Positions 49,894 to 59,657 of a stretch of DNA of 64,000 nucleotides are shown here, in pieces (position 1 is the first letter of the stretch; each line of letters starts with the position of its first letter). Made by a program: the position numbers and the translations under genes. Below the pieces are notes generated by a model. It ran no database searches and was not told where the DNA came from. It worked only from the letters and a program-made list of their open reading frames with translations. Source of the DNA: Suilimivivens sp009774465 (GTDB taxonomy: Bacteria; Bacillota; Clostridia; Lachnospirales; Lachnospiraceae); contig CANDAE010000016.1 in the NCBI GenBank assembly GCA_947382645.1, positions 1 through 64,000 on the forward strand. Direction: 5' to 3'.

Positions 49894-52506
49894 TTGGATA
49901 AATATGAATATAAAGTACGTGCGGATGAAATTAAATCCCTGATTTCAGAAGGGGAATATACCGAAGCAGTTAAAATAGCAGATTCAATTGACTGGCGCAG
50001 AGTAAAAAGCGTTATGATGCTGTGCACCATCAGTGATTTATATAAGATTAACAGAAGATATGAAGACAGTAAGGATATTCTCCTTCTTGCATATGAAAAG
50101 CATACGGGAGGACGTCTTATTGTCTATTCTTTGTGTGAACTTTCCATTAAATTGGGAGAGCTTGTTCAGGCACTTGAATATTATAAGGAGTTTGTACAGT
50201 TAGCGCCAAAGGACAGTGGAAGATATGTGCTTTTATATAAATTATATGAGGCACAGGAAGTCTCTCTGGAAGAGAGAATTGAGGTATTAGAAGAGCTTAA
50301 ACAAAGAGATTACCGTGAAAAATGGGCATATGAACTTGCATATTTATATCATCGGGTAGGACTTGCCTCAAAGTGTATTGAGGAATGCGATGAAATGTTT
50401 TTATGGTTTGGAGAGGGCAGGTATGTTTTGAAGGCATTGGAGCTTAAAATGCTGCATGAACCTCTTAATCCGGATCAGCAGGCCAAGTATGAACAGATGA
50501 AGTTAACCGGTGGATTCGTTCAGTCAGAGTACATGGCAGACCAGCAGTCGATTATGGAAAAGGCTGGCGAGGAAACGGAAGACGAGGAAGATGATGAATT
50601 CAGTTTAGAGGAAAATATTCTTACAGATAGTACCAGGGAAATGCCGGCTAAAGAAGAGATTGATATTCAGGTGAAAACAGTGGATGTCAGTCAGTATAAT
50701 ACCATAAACCTTCAGAAAGAATTAGCAGAAAGTATGAAGGAGTTTTTAGAGCAAAGTAAAACTCAGGATATACCTGTGGAGGAGATGAAGCAGTCACCGG
50801 ATGAAATGGCTGATAAATCTTTGAAAACCGCCGATACTGATTCTGCCACGGAGATTAATAATGTCAAAACCAAACCGGCGGAGGATGCAGAAGATACTTT
50901 TTCGGATGAGGAGGTTTTTTTTGGAAATACGGAAGAAGTAAATATTCAGGATGTGGTTTCTGAGCTGATGCAGAAAAGCAATGTGGTTTCCCCTTTTGCA
51001 CCTGTAGATGAGCAGGTAAAAGTACAGGAAAGTCCGCTTCCTGAAGCAAGTCCTGTTTCTTCTGTGAGCAATACCGGCGTTATTAAGACTTTTACAAAAA
51101 AATCCGGTTACGACGATATGTTGTCTCAGGAATATGATGGTCAGATTTCTTTGGTGGTTCCAGAAGCAGAAAAGGTTGAAAAACAAATTACCGGTCAGCT
51201 TAGCATAGAAGATATTATGGCTGAGTGGGAAAGAATGAAGCAGGAAAATGAACGCAAAAGAATGGAGACAATCCGTCAGCGCGTTCGTCAGCAGACAGAC
51301 ACACTCTTTGCTGATTTTGATGAATCCACCAAGTCCGGGCTTTTGGAAAATTTAGAACAGGCTATGGTTAAGGCAGCCATTAAGGAAGAAAAGCAGAAAA
51401 CCACATTAGAACGTCCAAAGGTAATTAAAGTAGCGGATATAGAAAGTGAAGAAAGCCAGGATAAAGATCCGATTCCGGAGTTGATTGAAATTTCAGATGA
51501 AGAAAATCTGGTTTCCACAGATGAGGAAGCGGCAATTGAAGAACTGCCGGATCTGACGGAAGGTGTTGAGGCGGCGGAAGAGGAGGCTGAAACAGATACG
51601 ATCCCGGAGAAAACTCAGGAAGGTGAAGCCATAGATACCGAAGAAAAAGACATTGAAGAAGATAAGCCAGATTCCTTAAAAGAAGCCGCAGAACATAAAG
51701 AGACAGAAAAGCCGGAGCATCCTGATGGAAAAGAAAACGAAGATAAGTATACGGTCAGGGAGATGTCAAACAGTGAACGGGAACAGTTTGCTCCGTTTAT
51801 TCATCACAAAAAAACCAGAAAGCAGATTGTGGAGGCAATTGACAATATCAGCATGGCGTCATATACCGGCAATGTGATTATAACCGGTGAAGAAGGAACA
51901 GGAGCAATTGCGCTTGCCAAGCTGCTGGTAAAGGAGATACAGCTTTCTGACAGTAACTTTTCCGGAAAGGTGGCCAAGATTTCAGGAGCTACTTTGAATA
52001 AAAAGGAAATAGGAGCTACTCTGTCCAAGCTTTCAAACGGCGCGCTGATTATTGAAAGCGCCGCCGCTATGAAAAAGCCTACGATGGAAAAGCTTTTAAA
52101 GGAACTGAATCAGGAAGAAAAAGGCCTTATTATTCTTATGGAAGATACCAAATCTGCCATGAATGAATTACTGAAAAAGAATCCTGAAGCAAAGAATGCA
52201 TTTAATCTAAGAGTGGATATTGAGGCATTAGATGATCAGACATTAGTAAAATACGCAAAGAAATATGCATTAGATCAGGAGTATTCTATTGATGAGCTGG
52301 GAGTTTTGGCACTTCATACAAGAATTGCGGATATGCAGACAAGTGATCATGAGGTTACATTGGCGGAAATAGAAGAACTTGTTGATGAAGCAATTTATTA
52401 TGCGGACAGAAAGACGCCGAAGCATTTCCTTGATATTCTGGTAGGAAAGAGATATGATGAAGAGGACATGATTGTCCTTAGAGAAAAAGATTTTATGCAC
52501 AATTAA
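49894..52506 (+). CDS. large TPR protein with acidic linker and degenerate AAA-like domain
   Basis: An 870-residue, probably cytoplasmic protein with three parts. Residues ~1-210 look like TPR-type helical repeats (EYTEAVKIADSIDW, RRYEDSKDILLLAYEK, LGELVQALEYYKEF). Residues ~215-625 are a low-complexity acidic linker rich in E/D with a short coiled patch near SIEDIMAEWERMKQENERKR. Residues ~640-870 resemble an AAA module: the Walker A position reads ITGEEGTGAIAL (Lys-Thr replaced by Ala-Ile) and the Walker B position reads GALIIESAAAM. A C-terminal lid-like part follows (YSIDELGVLALHTRI). Loss of both nucleotide motifs suggests a pseudo-ATPase. The start is TTG behind GAGGTGG. glgB follows after 16 bp. 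The family is not recognised. Confidence 0.75.
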   Translation: MDKYEYKVRADEIKSLISEGEYTEAVKIADSIDWRRVKSVMMLCTISDLYKINRRYEDSKDILLLAYEKHTGGRLIVYSLCELSIKLGELVQALEYYKEFVQLAPKDSGRYVLLYKLYEAQEVSLEERIEVLEELKQRDYREKWAYELAYLYHRVGLASKCIEECDEMFLWFGEGRYVLKALELKMLHEPLNPDQQAKYEQMKLTGGFVQSEYMADQQSIMEKAGEETEDEEDDEFSLEENILTDSTREMPAKEEIDIQVKTVDVSQYNTINLQKELAESMKEFLEQSKTQDIPVEEMKQSPDEMADKSLKTADTDSATEINNVKTKPAEDAEDTFSDEEVFFGNTEEVNIQDVVSELMQKSNVVSPFAPVDEQVKVQESPLPEASPVSSVSNTGVIKTFTKKSGYDDMLSQEYDGQISLVVPEAEKVEKQITGQLSIEDIMAEWERMKQENERKRMETIRQRVRQQTDTLFADFDESTKSGLLENLEQAMVKAAIKEEKQKTTLERPKVIKVADIESEESQDKDPIPELIEISDEENLVSTDEEAAIEELPDLTEGVEAAEEEAETDTIPEKTQEGEAIDTEEKDIEEDKPDSLKEAAEHKETEKPEHPDGKENEDKYTVREMSNSEREQFAPFIHHKKTRKQIVEAIDNISMASYTGNVIITGEEGTGAIALAKLLVKEIQLSDSNFSGKVAKISGATLNKKEIGATLSKLSNGALIIESAAAMKKPTMEKLLKELNQEEKGLIILMEDTKSAMNELLKKNPEAKNAFNLRVDIEALDDQTLVKYAKKYALDQEYSIDELGVLALHTRIADMQTSDHEVTLAEIEELVDEAIYYADRKTPKHFLDILVGKRYDEEDMIVLREKDFMHN

Positions 52507-52522
52507 TTTGGGGGTTAAAAGT

Positions 52523-54442
52523 ATGGGCAAAGCAGGAAAAAAATCAGAAAATGAAGTATTTATTTCAGAAGCAGACCAGTATTTGTTTGCACAGGGAACT
52601 CATTACGATATTTATAAGAAGCTGGGTGCGCATCCTTCCACACAAAATGGAGAGAAAGGAATGTTTTTTGGCGTGTGGGCGCCAAATGCTGCAAGTGTGC
52701 ATGTGATAGGAACTTTTAACGGCTGGAATGAAACTGCGAATCCTATGACTAAATTAGGTCCGGGGGGAATTTATACAGCATTTATTCCGGGTGTAGGGGT
52801 TCATGAACTGTATAAATTTTTAATTACAGCTCCTTCCGGTGAAAAGCTGTATAAGGCAGATCCCTTTGCCAACAGCGCTGAACTTCGTCCCGGTACAGCA
52901 TCCAGAACAGTAGATATTTCAGGGTTTAAATGGACAGATGATGTATGGATGAAAGAAAGACAGGAAAAGGATTATAACCACGAACCACTGGCAATTTATG
53001 AATGTCATATCGGTTCCTGGATGAGACATCCAAGACCTGAGGAGCAGGGTTTTTATAATTATCGGGAATTTGCAGACAGAATTGTGGAATATTTAAAGGA
53101 AATGAAATATACCCATATTGAACTTATGGGAATTGCAGAATATCCTTTTGACGGTTCCTGGGGGTATCAGGTGACAGGTTATTATGCACCTACTTCACGT
53201 TATGGGGAACCGGAAGATTTTATGTATCTGATTAACCAGCTTCATAAAAATAAAATCGGTGTTATTCTTGACTGGGTGCCGGCTCATTTTGCGACAGATG
53301 CGCATGGCCTTGGACGGTTTGACGGACAATGCATTTTTGAAGATCCGGATCCCCGTAAAGGCGAACATCCCGATTGGGGAACCAAAATATTCAATTATGG
53401 AAAGACAGAAGTTAAAAACTTCCTGATTGCCAACGTACTGTTCTGGATTAAAGAATACCATATTGATGGCATCCGTGTTGATGCCGTAGCTTCCATGCTG
53501 TATCTGGATTATGGCAAAAAAGACGGACAATGGGTGGCAAATAAGTATGGCGGAAATAAGAATCTTGAGGCAATTGAATTTTTCAAGCATTTAAATTCTG
53601 TTGTACTTGGAACTTATCCGGGATTTTTGACTATAGCGGAAGAGTCTACTGCATGGCCTAAAGTAACAGGAAATGTGGAAGAGGACGGTCTTGGCTTTTC
53701 CTTTAAGTGGAATATGGGATGGATGCATGATTTCTGTGAGTATATGAAACTGGATCCATATTTCAGGAAAAATAACCATTATGCCATGACTTTTGCAATG
53801 TCTTACAATGACAGCGAAAATTATATTCTGCCGCTTTCTCATGATGAAGTGGTACATTTGAAATGTTCTATGGTAAATAAAATGCCTGGATACCAGATTG
53901 ACAAATATGCAAATCTGCGCTGTGGATATACATATATGTTCGGCCATGCAGGGAAAAAACTTCTCTTTATGGGACAGGATTTTGGACAGGAACGGGAATG
54001 GAGCGAAGAAAGAGAGCTTGACTGGTACCTGTTAGGCGAAGATTTAAATAAGGGCCTTCATGAATATGTGAAGGAACTTTTAAAACTTTACAGAAAATAT
54101 CCCTGCCTGTACGAATTTGATAACTGCTGGGATGGATTTGAGTGGATTAACTGTGATGATAAGGACAGAAGCACATACAGTTTTATCAGAAAATCATCCA
54201 CTGGAAAAAATAATCTTTTGTTTATTATCAACATGACGCCTATTCATTGGGAAAATTATAAATTAGGCGTGCCGAAAAAGAAAAAATACAAACTGCTTTT
54301 GAACAGTGCAGAAGAAAAATTTGGAGGGGCCGGCGGAACAATTCCCGGTGAAATAACCGCTGTAAAAGAAAATTGTGATTACAGGGATTACAGTATTACT
54401 CTGGATCTTCCTCCTTATGCGGCAGCAGTTTTTGTCTTCTAA
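52523..54442 (+). CDS. glgB: 1,4-alpha-glucan branching enzyme GlgB
   Basis: Makes alpha-1,6 branches in glycogen. The N-terminal CBM48 domain (~35-120; GVWAPNAASVHVIGTFNGW) precedes the GH13 barrel with region motifs LMGIAEYPFDGSWGYQVTGY, DGIRVDAVASMLYLDY (nucleophile Asp), TIAEESTAWPKVT (acid Glu) and LPLSHDEVVH (second Asp). The C-terminal beta domain closes the chain. At 639 residues it is typical. The ATG at 52523 lies behind GGGGG. No other glycogen gene is near; the upstream TPR/pseudo-AAA gene is its likely operon partner. A terminator follows. Confidence 0.95.
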   Translation: MGKAGKKSENEVFISEADQYLFAQGTHYDIYKKLGAHPSTQNGEKGMFFGVWAPNAASVHVIGTFNGWNETANPMTKLGPGGIYTAFIPGVGVHELYKFLITAPSGEKLYKADPFANSAELRPGTASRTVDISGFKWTDDVWMKERQEKDYNHEPLAIYECHIGSWMRHPRPEEQGFYNYREFADRIVEYLKEMKYTHIELMGIAEYPFDGSWGYQVTGYYAPTSRYGEPEDFMYLINQLHKNKIGVILDWVPAHFATDAHGLGRFDGQCIFEDPDPRKGEHPDWGTKIFNYGKTEVKNFLIANVLFWIKEYHIDGIRVDAVASMLYLDYGKKDGQWVANKYGGNKNLEAIEFFKHLNSVVLGTYPGFLTIAEESTAWPKVTGNVEEDGLGFSFKWNMGWMHDFCEYMKLDPYFRKNNHYAMTFAMSYNDSENYILPLSHDEVVHLKCSMVNKMPGYQIDKYANLRCGYTYMFGHAGKKLLFMGQDFGQEREWSEERELDWYLLGEDLNKGLHEYVKELLKLYRKYPCLYEFDNCWDGFEWINCDDKDRSTYSFIRKSSTGKNNLLFIINMTPIHWENYKLGVPKKKKYKLLLNSAEEKFGGAGGTIPGEITAVKENCDYRDYSITLDLPPYAAAVFVF

Positions 54443-54495
54443 ACTTTTTTGAAAAGTAAAGATGTTAAGAAAATATGAGTATATGCCGAAATAAA

Positions 54496-54525
54496 GGGTG
54501 AATGCAAAAAGCATTTACCCTTTTT
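54496..54525 (+). terminator. intrinsic terminator after glgB
   Basis: Hairpin GGGTGAATGC-AAAAA-GCATTTACCC followed by TTTTT. It separates the glgB unit from the DUF6240-flagellin unit and rules out a start for the latter before about 54526. Confidence 0.85.
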
Positions 54526-54572
54526 ACATATTGAGTCAAAAGAAAGATAAAGGAAAGACACAGGTATTATAT

Positions 54573-57500
54573 ATGAATGTATTACTTGAAGGGGCGGAAG
54601 CAAAAACCGTTCAGACATATACAAATGTAGGCAGGGAGACAACTTCATATCGTACACCACGCAGTACTGAAAAAGCAGAAAACAGTGGTTTTGCATTAGA
54701 CATTTCTGGCACAGTTATGGATAACAGCGCTTACGCAGGTCATGGACGGACCGTAGAAGAAGTTATGCTAAAGGCAGGGCAGGAGGATATTACCGCCCAA
54801 CGTAATTACATGGCAGTAATGTCTAATACTATGTCAGATGAAGATTTTGCAAAACTGCAGAAAGAAGGTTTTCATCCGGGCAGTACAGATATAGAGACCG
54901 TTGTAACCATTATCGATCATATTAAAGCCGCCCTTTTAAAAGGCGGAACTCAGGTTACAGGCTATACGGACACCATGAGTGATGAGGCACTTGGGGATAT
55001 TACAGGGAGCGAAGCTTATGCACAGGAATTGAAAAAACAGTTTGCTGAAAGGGATATTCCCCTTACACCGGAAAATGTTACCGCTGTAACAGAAGCGTGG
55101 AATATGCTTTCAGAAACAGACAGTATGACAGACGGCAGTGTAAAATATATGGTTGAAAATAATCTGGAACCTACGCCGGAAAATGTATATACAGCGAAAT
55201 ATTCCTCTGTCAGTGATGGAAGCAAACAGGGAAAAGGCTATTATGCGGCAGGCGGAGTGGCCGGTTATTATGCCAAAAAGCCGGAAGAGATTGACTTTGA
55301 TAAGTTAAAACCCCAAATGGAAAAGGTAATTGGTGAAGCAGGATATGAAGTAAATGAAGAAAACCTTGCAGATGCCAAATGGCTGGTTGAAAAAGGAATT
55401 CCCTTAAATGAAGATACGTTTTCATTATTAAAATCAATCAGACAGCAGCATTTCCCGGTATCTTATGAAGATTTTGCATCTGCAGCCGCCTGTGCAGTGG
55501 CAGATGGAGTTAATCCGGCAAAAGCAGATTTGGGTAAAGACCATACTTACGTAGAAGAAGCAGTGGAGATTAAGGAAAAAACAGATCTTCTGGAAGATGG
55601 GGCAGTGGATTATATCATTGCCAGAGATTTACCGCTTACATTAAAAAATATTTTTGCAGCACAGGACTGGCTTAATGATAATAAGCAGCAGGAGTCAGAT
55701 CAGAAAAATACGGGAGAAATTATCAAAGGACACAGGCTGCTTGAAGAGATCAGGCTAAGCATGAGCGTGGAGGCAAACTTACGTCTTTTAAGACGTGGCT
55801 ACCAGATAGAAACTGCACCTTTGGAAGAACTGGTTAAAAAATTAAAAGAAGTGGAAGCCAGCCTTTCCAAAGGCCTGATGGGACAGATAGATGAAAAGGA
55901 AGCAGGGGAAAAAGCTTCTTTATATCAGGAAACACTGGAAACAGTGGAAGGAATCCGCTCCTCACCTGTCGAAGTTTTAATTCAGGTATCTGCAGAAAAC
56001 ACTTTAAGAGAAGTATATGCTTATGGCAGCAGTACCCGTATGGCCTATGAGAAAGCAGAAGAAAGCTATGAAGCGCTTATGACGGCGCCCAGAGGCGATA
56101 TGGGAGATTCCATACAAAAAGCTTTCCGCAATGTGGACGCAATTTTAGCGGATCTGGGTATGGAGCCTTCTGAAGAAAACAGAAAAGCAGTACGTATTCT
56201 TGGGAGAAACAGTCTGGAAATTACGGAAGAAAGTATAAAACAAATCAAAGAAAAAGATGATTTGCTTTGCAGTGTAATTGAGGAAATGAAGCCGGGACGG
56301 GTTTTAAATATGATAAGAGACGGAGTTAATCCGTTAAACATGTCTCTTGAGGAGTTGAAACAGTATTTCCATGAACAGACAAATCCCGCGGAAGAAATAG
56401 AATCTTACAGCAAATTTTTATATAAGCTGGAAAAACAAAAGGGTATATCAGAAGAAGAGCGAAGCGCTTATATTGGAATTTACAGAATGGTGCGCCAGAT
56501 AGAGAAGGCGGACGATGCGGCGGTAGGTGCTATCTGGCAAAGTGGAGCTGAGTTTACCTTTGGAAATTTGTTAAGCAGCCTAAGAAGCGCCAAACATAAA
56601 CCTATGGACTATAAAGTAGACGACAGCTTTGGCGGAATGAATATCCGTGACACCGGCGTAGAAGATATTACCAGCCAGATTGAAAAAGCCTTTGCTTTAG
56701 GGCCTGAAGCAGGAAAGAGGGAGCTTGAAAATGTCCTTGAAGAAATGGGGGATAAGAAAGCAGGCGAAGAATTTGATCATATGGTATATGAACAGGTACG
56801 CAGATCGGTAAAATCAGAAGAGACAGTTTTTCAACATCTGGAGAACTATGAACAGCCAGTCACAGCAGATAATCTTTTATCGGCAGGCAGTTTTCTTAAA
56901 ACTCCCGGACATATTTGGGAGGAAACAAAAAAACTGAAAGAAAAAGAGGAAAGTTTTCTGGAAAAGGCCGGAGAAAAGGTATTGGATGCTTTTGAAGGCA
57001 GTAAAGAGGCCAAAGATGCATATGAGGAATTAAAGGAAACAGTTCAGAGCTTAATCAGGGAAAGAGTTGATGCAGACATAAGCTCAGCTATAGATGTAAA
57101 GGCCATGAGCACCTTATATAAGCAAATGACGTTTATGGGAAATATGGCCAGGGAAGAAAATTATGAAATACCTGTTAATATTAACGGTTCTTTAACTTCC
57201 ATTAACCTTAAGCTGATACATAACAGTCAGGAAGAAAGTAAGGTAACCATCACTTTTAATGGAGACGGGATCGGAAAAACCGCAGCGGAATTTAAGTTAG
57301 AAGACGAAAAACTGTCAGGTTTTTGCATATGTTCTTCCAATGAAGGAAGTCAGCTTTTTAATGAAAACAGAGAACTGTTTGAAACCAGATTAAAGGAAGA
57401 ACAAATAAGTTCCGGTGAAATTTATTTTGCAAAAAGTGAAAAACTTGATCTGACAGAGTTTTCTTTGAAGGAAAGCCATAACAGACGTCCGGGTGACAGT

Positions 57501-57590
57501 TCTAAGACGCTTTACCGGGCAGCAAGGGCATTTATTGGATTTGTACAGGAAGTAGGAATACAGAAAGGAAATACAGCTTATGAAAATTAA
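54573..57590 (+). CDS. DUF6240 family protein, flagellin-linked
   Basis: A 1,005-residue, acidic protein without signal peptide or membrane helix. It has a degenerate repeat of about 35-60 residues centred on a (L/I)PxTxENV-like core: IPLTPENVTAV (~164), LEPTPENVYTA (~200), IPLNEDTFSLL (~275), LPLTLKNIFAA (~352), MEPSEENRKAV (~529), QPVTADNLLSA (~760). The last ~130 residues (YEIPVNINGSLTSINLKLI and a later LFETRLKEEQISSGEI) resemble the FliK/Flg_hook C-terminal domain by eye. I match the protein to DUF6240, a family seen beside flagellar genes in Lachnospiraceae; the function is unknown. The stop overlaps the flagellin start by 11 bp, so translation is coupled. The ATG is used because earlier frames lie in the terminator; its ribosome-binding site is weak. 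Confidence 0.8.
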   Translation: MNVLLEGAEAKTVQTYTNVGRETTSYRTPRSTEKAENSGFALDISGTVMDNSAYAGHGRTVEEVMLKAGQEDITAQRNYMAVMSNTMSDEDFAKLQKEGFHPGSTDIETVVTIIDHIKAALLKGGTQVTGYTDTMSDEALGDITGSEAYAQELKKQFAERDIPLTPENVTAVTEAWNMLSETDSMTDGSVKYMVENNLEPTPENVYTAKYSSVSDGSKQGKGYYAAGGVAGYYAKKPEEIDFDKLKPQMEKVIGEAGYEVNEENLADAKWLVEKGIPLNEDTFSLLKSIRQQHFPVSYEDFASAAACAVADGVNPAKADLGKDHTYVEEAVEIKEKTDLLEDGAVDYIIARDLPLTLKNIFAAQDWLNDNKQQESDQKNTGEIIKGHRLLEEIRLSMSVEANLRLLRRGYQIETAPLEELVKKLKEVEASLSKGLMGQIDEKEAGEKASLYQETLETVEGIRSSPVEVLIQVSAENTLREVYAYGSSTRMAYEKAEESYEALMTAPRGDMGDSIQKAFRNVDAILADLGMEPSEENRKAVRILGRNSLEITEESIKQIKEKDDLLCSVIEEMKPGRVLNMIRDGVNPLNMSLEELKQYFHEQTNPAEEIESYSKFLYKLEKQKGISEEERSAYIGIYRMVRQIEKADDAAVGAIWQSGAEFTFGNLLSSLRSAKHKPMDYKVDDSFGGMNIRDTGVEDITSQIEKAFALGPEAGKRELENVLEEMGDKKAGEEFDHMVYEQVRRSVKSEETVFQHLENYEQPVTADNLLSAGSFLKTPGHIWEETKKLKEKEESFLEKAGEKVLDAFEGSKEAKDAYEELKETVQSLIRERVDADISSAIDVKAMSTLYKQMTFMGNMAREENYEIPVNINGSLTSINLKLIHNSQEESKVTITFNGDGIGKTAAEFKLEDEKLSGFCICSSNEGSQLFNENRELFETRLKEEQISSGEIYFAKSEKLDLTEFSLKESHNRRPGDSSKTLYRAARAFIGFVQEVGIQKGNTAYEN

Positions 57591-58686
57591 TTTTAACGCA
57601 TCAGCAGTTATTGCAAACAATTCGTTAACCAGAAACGACAACAGATTAAAGGATTCCCTGGCAAGGTTATCTTCCGGTCTTAAATTAGTTAATGCCAAGG
57701 ATAATCCATCCGGTCTTGCCATGTCAAAGCGTATGAATGCGCAGATAGAAGGAATCAATCAGGCAACGCAAAATGCAGGAGACGGTATATCCATTATAGA
57801 AATTGCTGACGGAACTTTAGCAGAGATTCATGATATGCTGCAGAGAATTAATGAGCTTTGTGTAAAAGCCAGCACAGGGACAATTACAGATGGCGACCGG
57901 GAAATGGTAAATGACGAGGTAAAACAGTTAAAAGAAGAAATCACAAGAATTTCCTCTGAGACAGAGTTTAACGGACAAAAGATATTAGATGGTTCCTTTG
58001 ACCTGAAAGGTTATACGGATAATGAAAATGTGAAAGTAAATTATTATGATGACCAGATGATAAGCGGAACCTACAGTGCTACAGTAAATGCTACTTTTAA
58101 GGGAGATGGCACGATTGATACGGTTACTGTTACAGGAAACGGAGGATTTCCGGCGGATGCTGCAGTTACAAAGGTAGACGGAAATGTGGTAACGGTAAAG
58201 GGAAGCGATAATTTTGAGCTAAAGTTGAGTCTTACAGAACCCACTCCTGGTGCAGGATTGAATGGAAACATAGAAATAAGTCTGGAAGGATTCGGTTCTA
58301 TGGATATGCAGATTGGTGCAAATGAAGGACAGCAGCTTGGCATTAGAATTCCAAAAATTTCCCTTGAGAATATTGGGATTTCTTCCATTGATTTGGGCAC
58401 GGCAGCCGGAGCCAGCGAAGCTCTTGGTAAAATGAATGATGCAGTTGTATTTATCTCTTCTGTGCGCAGCCGTCTTGGCGCTTATCAGAACCGTCTGGAT
58501 CATACCATCAGCAGTCTTGATATTACAAATGAAAATATGACTGCCGCTTATTCACGTATTATGGATGCGGACATGGCAGAGGAAATGACAGAATATACAA
58601 CTTTGCAGGTATTGGCGCAGGCAAGCACCTCTATGCTGGCGCAGGCTAATGAGAGACCTTCTCAGGTACTGCAGTTGTTACAGTAG
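57580..58686 (+). CDS. flagellin
   Basis: Filament subunit of 368 residues exported by the flagellar type III apparatus. The N-terminal D0/D1 part (residues 1-140) has NNSLTRNDNRLKDSLARLSS, GLKLVNAKDNPSGLAMS and GDGISIIEIADGTLAEIHDM. The centre (~150-270) is a short beta-rich variable domain. The C-terminal D1/D0 part contains RLGAYQNRLDHTISSLDITN and ends with STSMLAQANERPSQVLQLLQ. The start codon overlaps the upstream DUF6240 stop, and a typical strong ribosome-binding site is lacking, consistent with coupling. The chaperone fliS follows 61 bp later. No sigma-28 promoter is evident directly upstream. Confidence 0.95.
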   Translation: MKINFNASAVIANNSLTRNDNRLKDSLARLSSGLKLVNAKDNPSGLAMSKRMNAQIEGINQATQNAGDGISIIEIADGTLAEIHDMLQRINELCVKASTGTITDGDREMVNDEVKQLKEEITRISSETEFNGQKILDGSFDLKGYTDNENVKVNYYDDQMISGTYSATVNATFKGDGTIDTVTVTGNGGFPADAAVTKVDGNVVTVKGSDNFELKLSLTEPTPGAGLNGNIEISLEGFGSMDMQIGANEGQQLGIRIPKISLENIGISSIDLGTAAGASEALGKMNDAVVFISSVRSRLGAYQNRLDHTISSLDITNENMTAAYSRIMDADMAEEMTEYTTLQVLAQASTSMLAQANERPSQVLQLLQ

Positions 58687-58747
58687 TAATTGATATGGGA
58701 AATAACCCTTATTCAGGGCCTGCCAGGGCGGGCAGATGGGAGCAAGG

Positions 58748-59224
58748 ATGACAAAGGAATTGAAACAGCAGTACACTCTTAAAATAACACAGGCAAATAA
58801 AACCCAGCTGGTGGTTATTTTATATGAGATGTTTCTGATTTATGTGGAGGAAGCCAGGCAGGCTCATGAGATGGAAGACAGAAAAGGTTTCCGGGAGGGA
58901 ATCAGAAAATCCAGAGGATGCCTGAAAGAATTAATGGCATCCCTGCATTTTGAATATGAACCGGCAATGAATCTTCTGCAATTGTATCTTTATGTGAACA
59001 GAGAACTGGCAAGAGCTGACATACACAACGATACCAAAGAGCTGGATCATGTAAAAGCAGTTATGACAAAGCTCCATGAAGCGTATCAAAAAATAAGTGA
59101 ACAGGATACATCTCAACCGGTTATGGTAAATACACAGACTGTGTATGCAGGTCTTACCTATGGAAAAAATACTCTGACTGAAAATTTATCCGATCAGGGT
59201 AGTAGCAGGGGTTTCCGTGCTTAA
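58748..59224 (+). CDS. fliS: flagellar export chaperone FliS
   Basis: A 158-residue four-helix-bundle chaperone that binds the C-terminus of flagellin and prevents early polymerisation. Characteristic segments are YTLKITQANKTQLVVILYEM, EDRKGFREGIRKSRGCLKEL and LYLYVNRELARADI. The first ~125 residues match FliS; the Ser/Thr-rich tail is extra. The ATG at 58748 is used because GGGAG lies 5-6 bases upstream; an ATG 12 bases earlier has no site. A small hairpin CTGCC-AGGGCG-GGCAG (58720-58735) sits just before the ribosome-binding site and might affect expression. The 3' end overlaps the convergent yaaL-like gene by 39 bp. Confidence 0.93.
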   Translation: MTKELKQQYTLKITQANKTQLVVILYEMFLIYVEEARQAHEMEDRKGFREGIRKSRGCLKELMASLHFEYEPAMNLLQLYLYVNRELARADIHNDTKELDHVKAVMTKLHEAYQKISEQDTSQPVMVNTQTVYAGLTYGKNTLTENLSDQGSSRGFRA

Positions 59225-59488
59225 AGGTGCACAGTGCACATTTTCTTCAGGCAGCAGGCTTAAGGCCGCTGCCTGTTCTAATAAGAATTTATACCGTTTC
59301 ATTACAGAGTTTACTTCATAAATATAACAGTCAATCAGATCAGGTTCGGTCACATTATCAAATCCGGCGTATGCGATTTCCAACGCTTTTTTTGTTTTTT
59401 CCAGGTCAGATAACAGTGCATTGCGCTCAATTTCCTTTTCTGTTAAAGTGCGGTTTACGCGAGAGCTTTGACTAAAAAACATTTTCAT
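59186..59488 (-). CDS. YaaL-like DUF2508 protein
   Basis: A small soluble protein of 100 residues, probably helical. The region LLSDLEKTKKALEIAYAGFD followed by NVTEPDLIDCYIYEVNSVMKR and YKFLLEQA matches the DUF2508 (YaaL) pattern. In Bacillus yaaL precedes bofA; here the two genes are divergent but adjacent. The function is unknown. The ATG has AAAGGAATAGG upstream. The last ~13 codons overlap fliS in antisense. Confidence 0.8.
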   Translation of the reverse strand: MKMFFSQSSRVNRTLTEKEIERNALLSDLEKTKKALEIAYAGFDNVTEPDLIDCYIYEVNSVMKRYKFLLEQAAALSLLPEENVHCAPLSTETPATTLIG

Positions 59489-59657
59489 ATTGATACCTAT
59501 TCCTTTCCCACAAAAGCGAAATAACCTCTTTACATACTATTCCGTAAATATCCAATAATTACCTGTCTTTAATGAGTATAAGCATAAAATTTTTGATTTA
59601 TACCGGTATATGGCAAAAAAATGGGACATATATTGAACAAAAGGGGGATTAAATCTT

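Noticed and set aside
54498..54572. N-terminal extension of the DUF6240 protein
   Set aside because: The added codons lie inside the glgB terminator hairpin and its T-run, so they are unlikely to be translated.
58071..58503. 109- and 94-residue frames opposite flagellin
   Set aside because: Antisense shadows of the variable flagellin domain, with no start signals.
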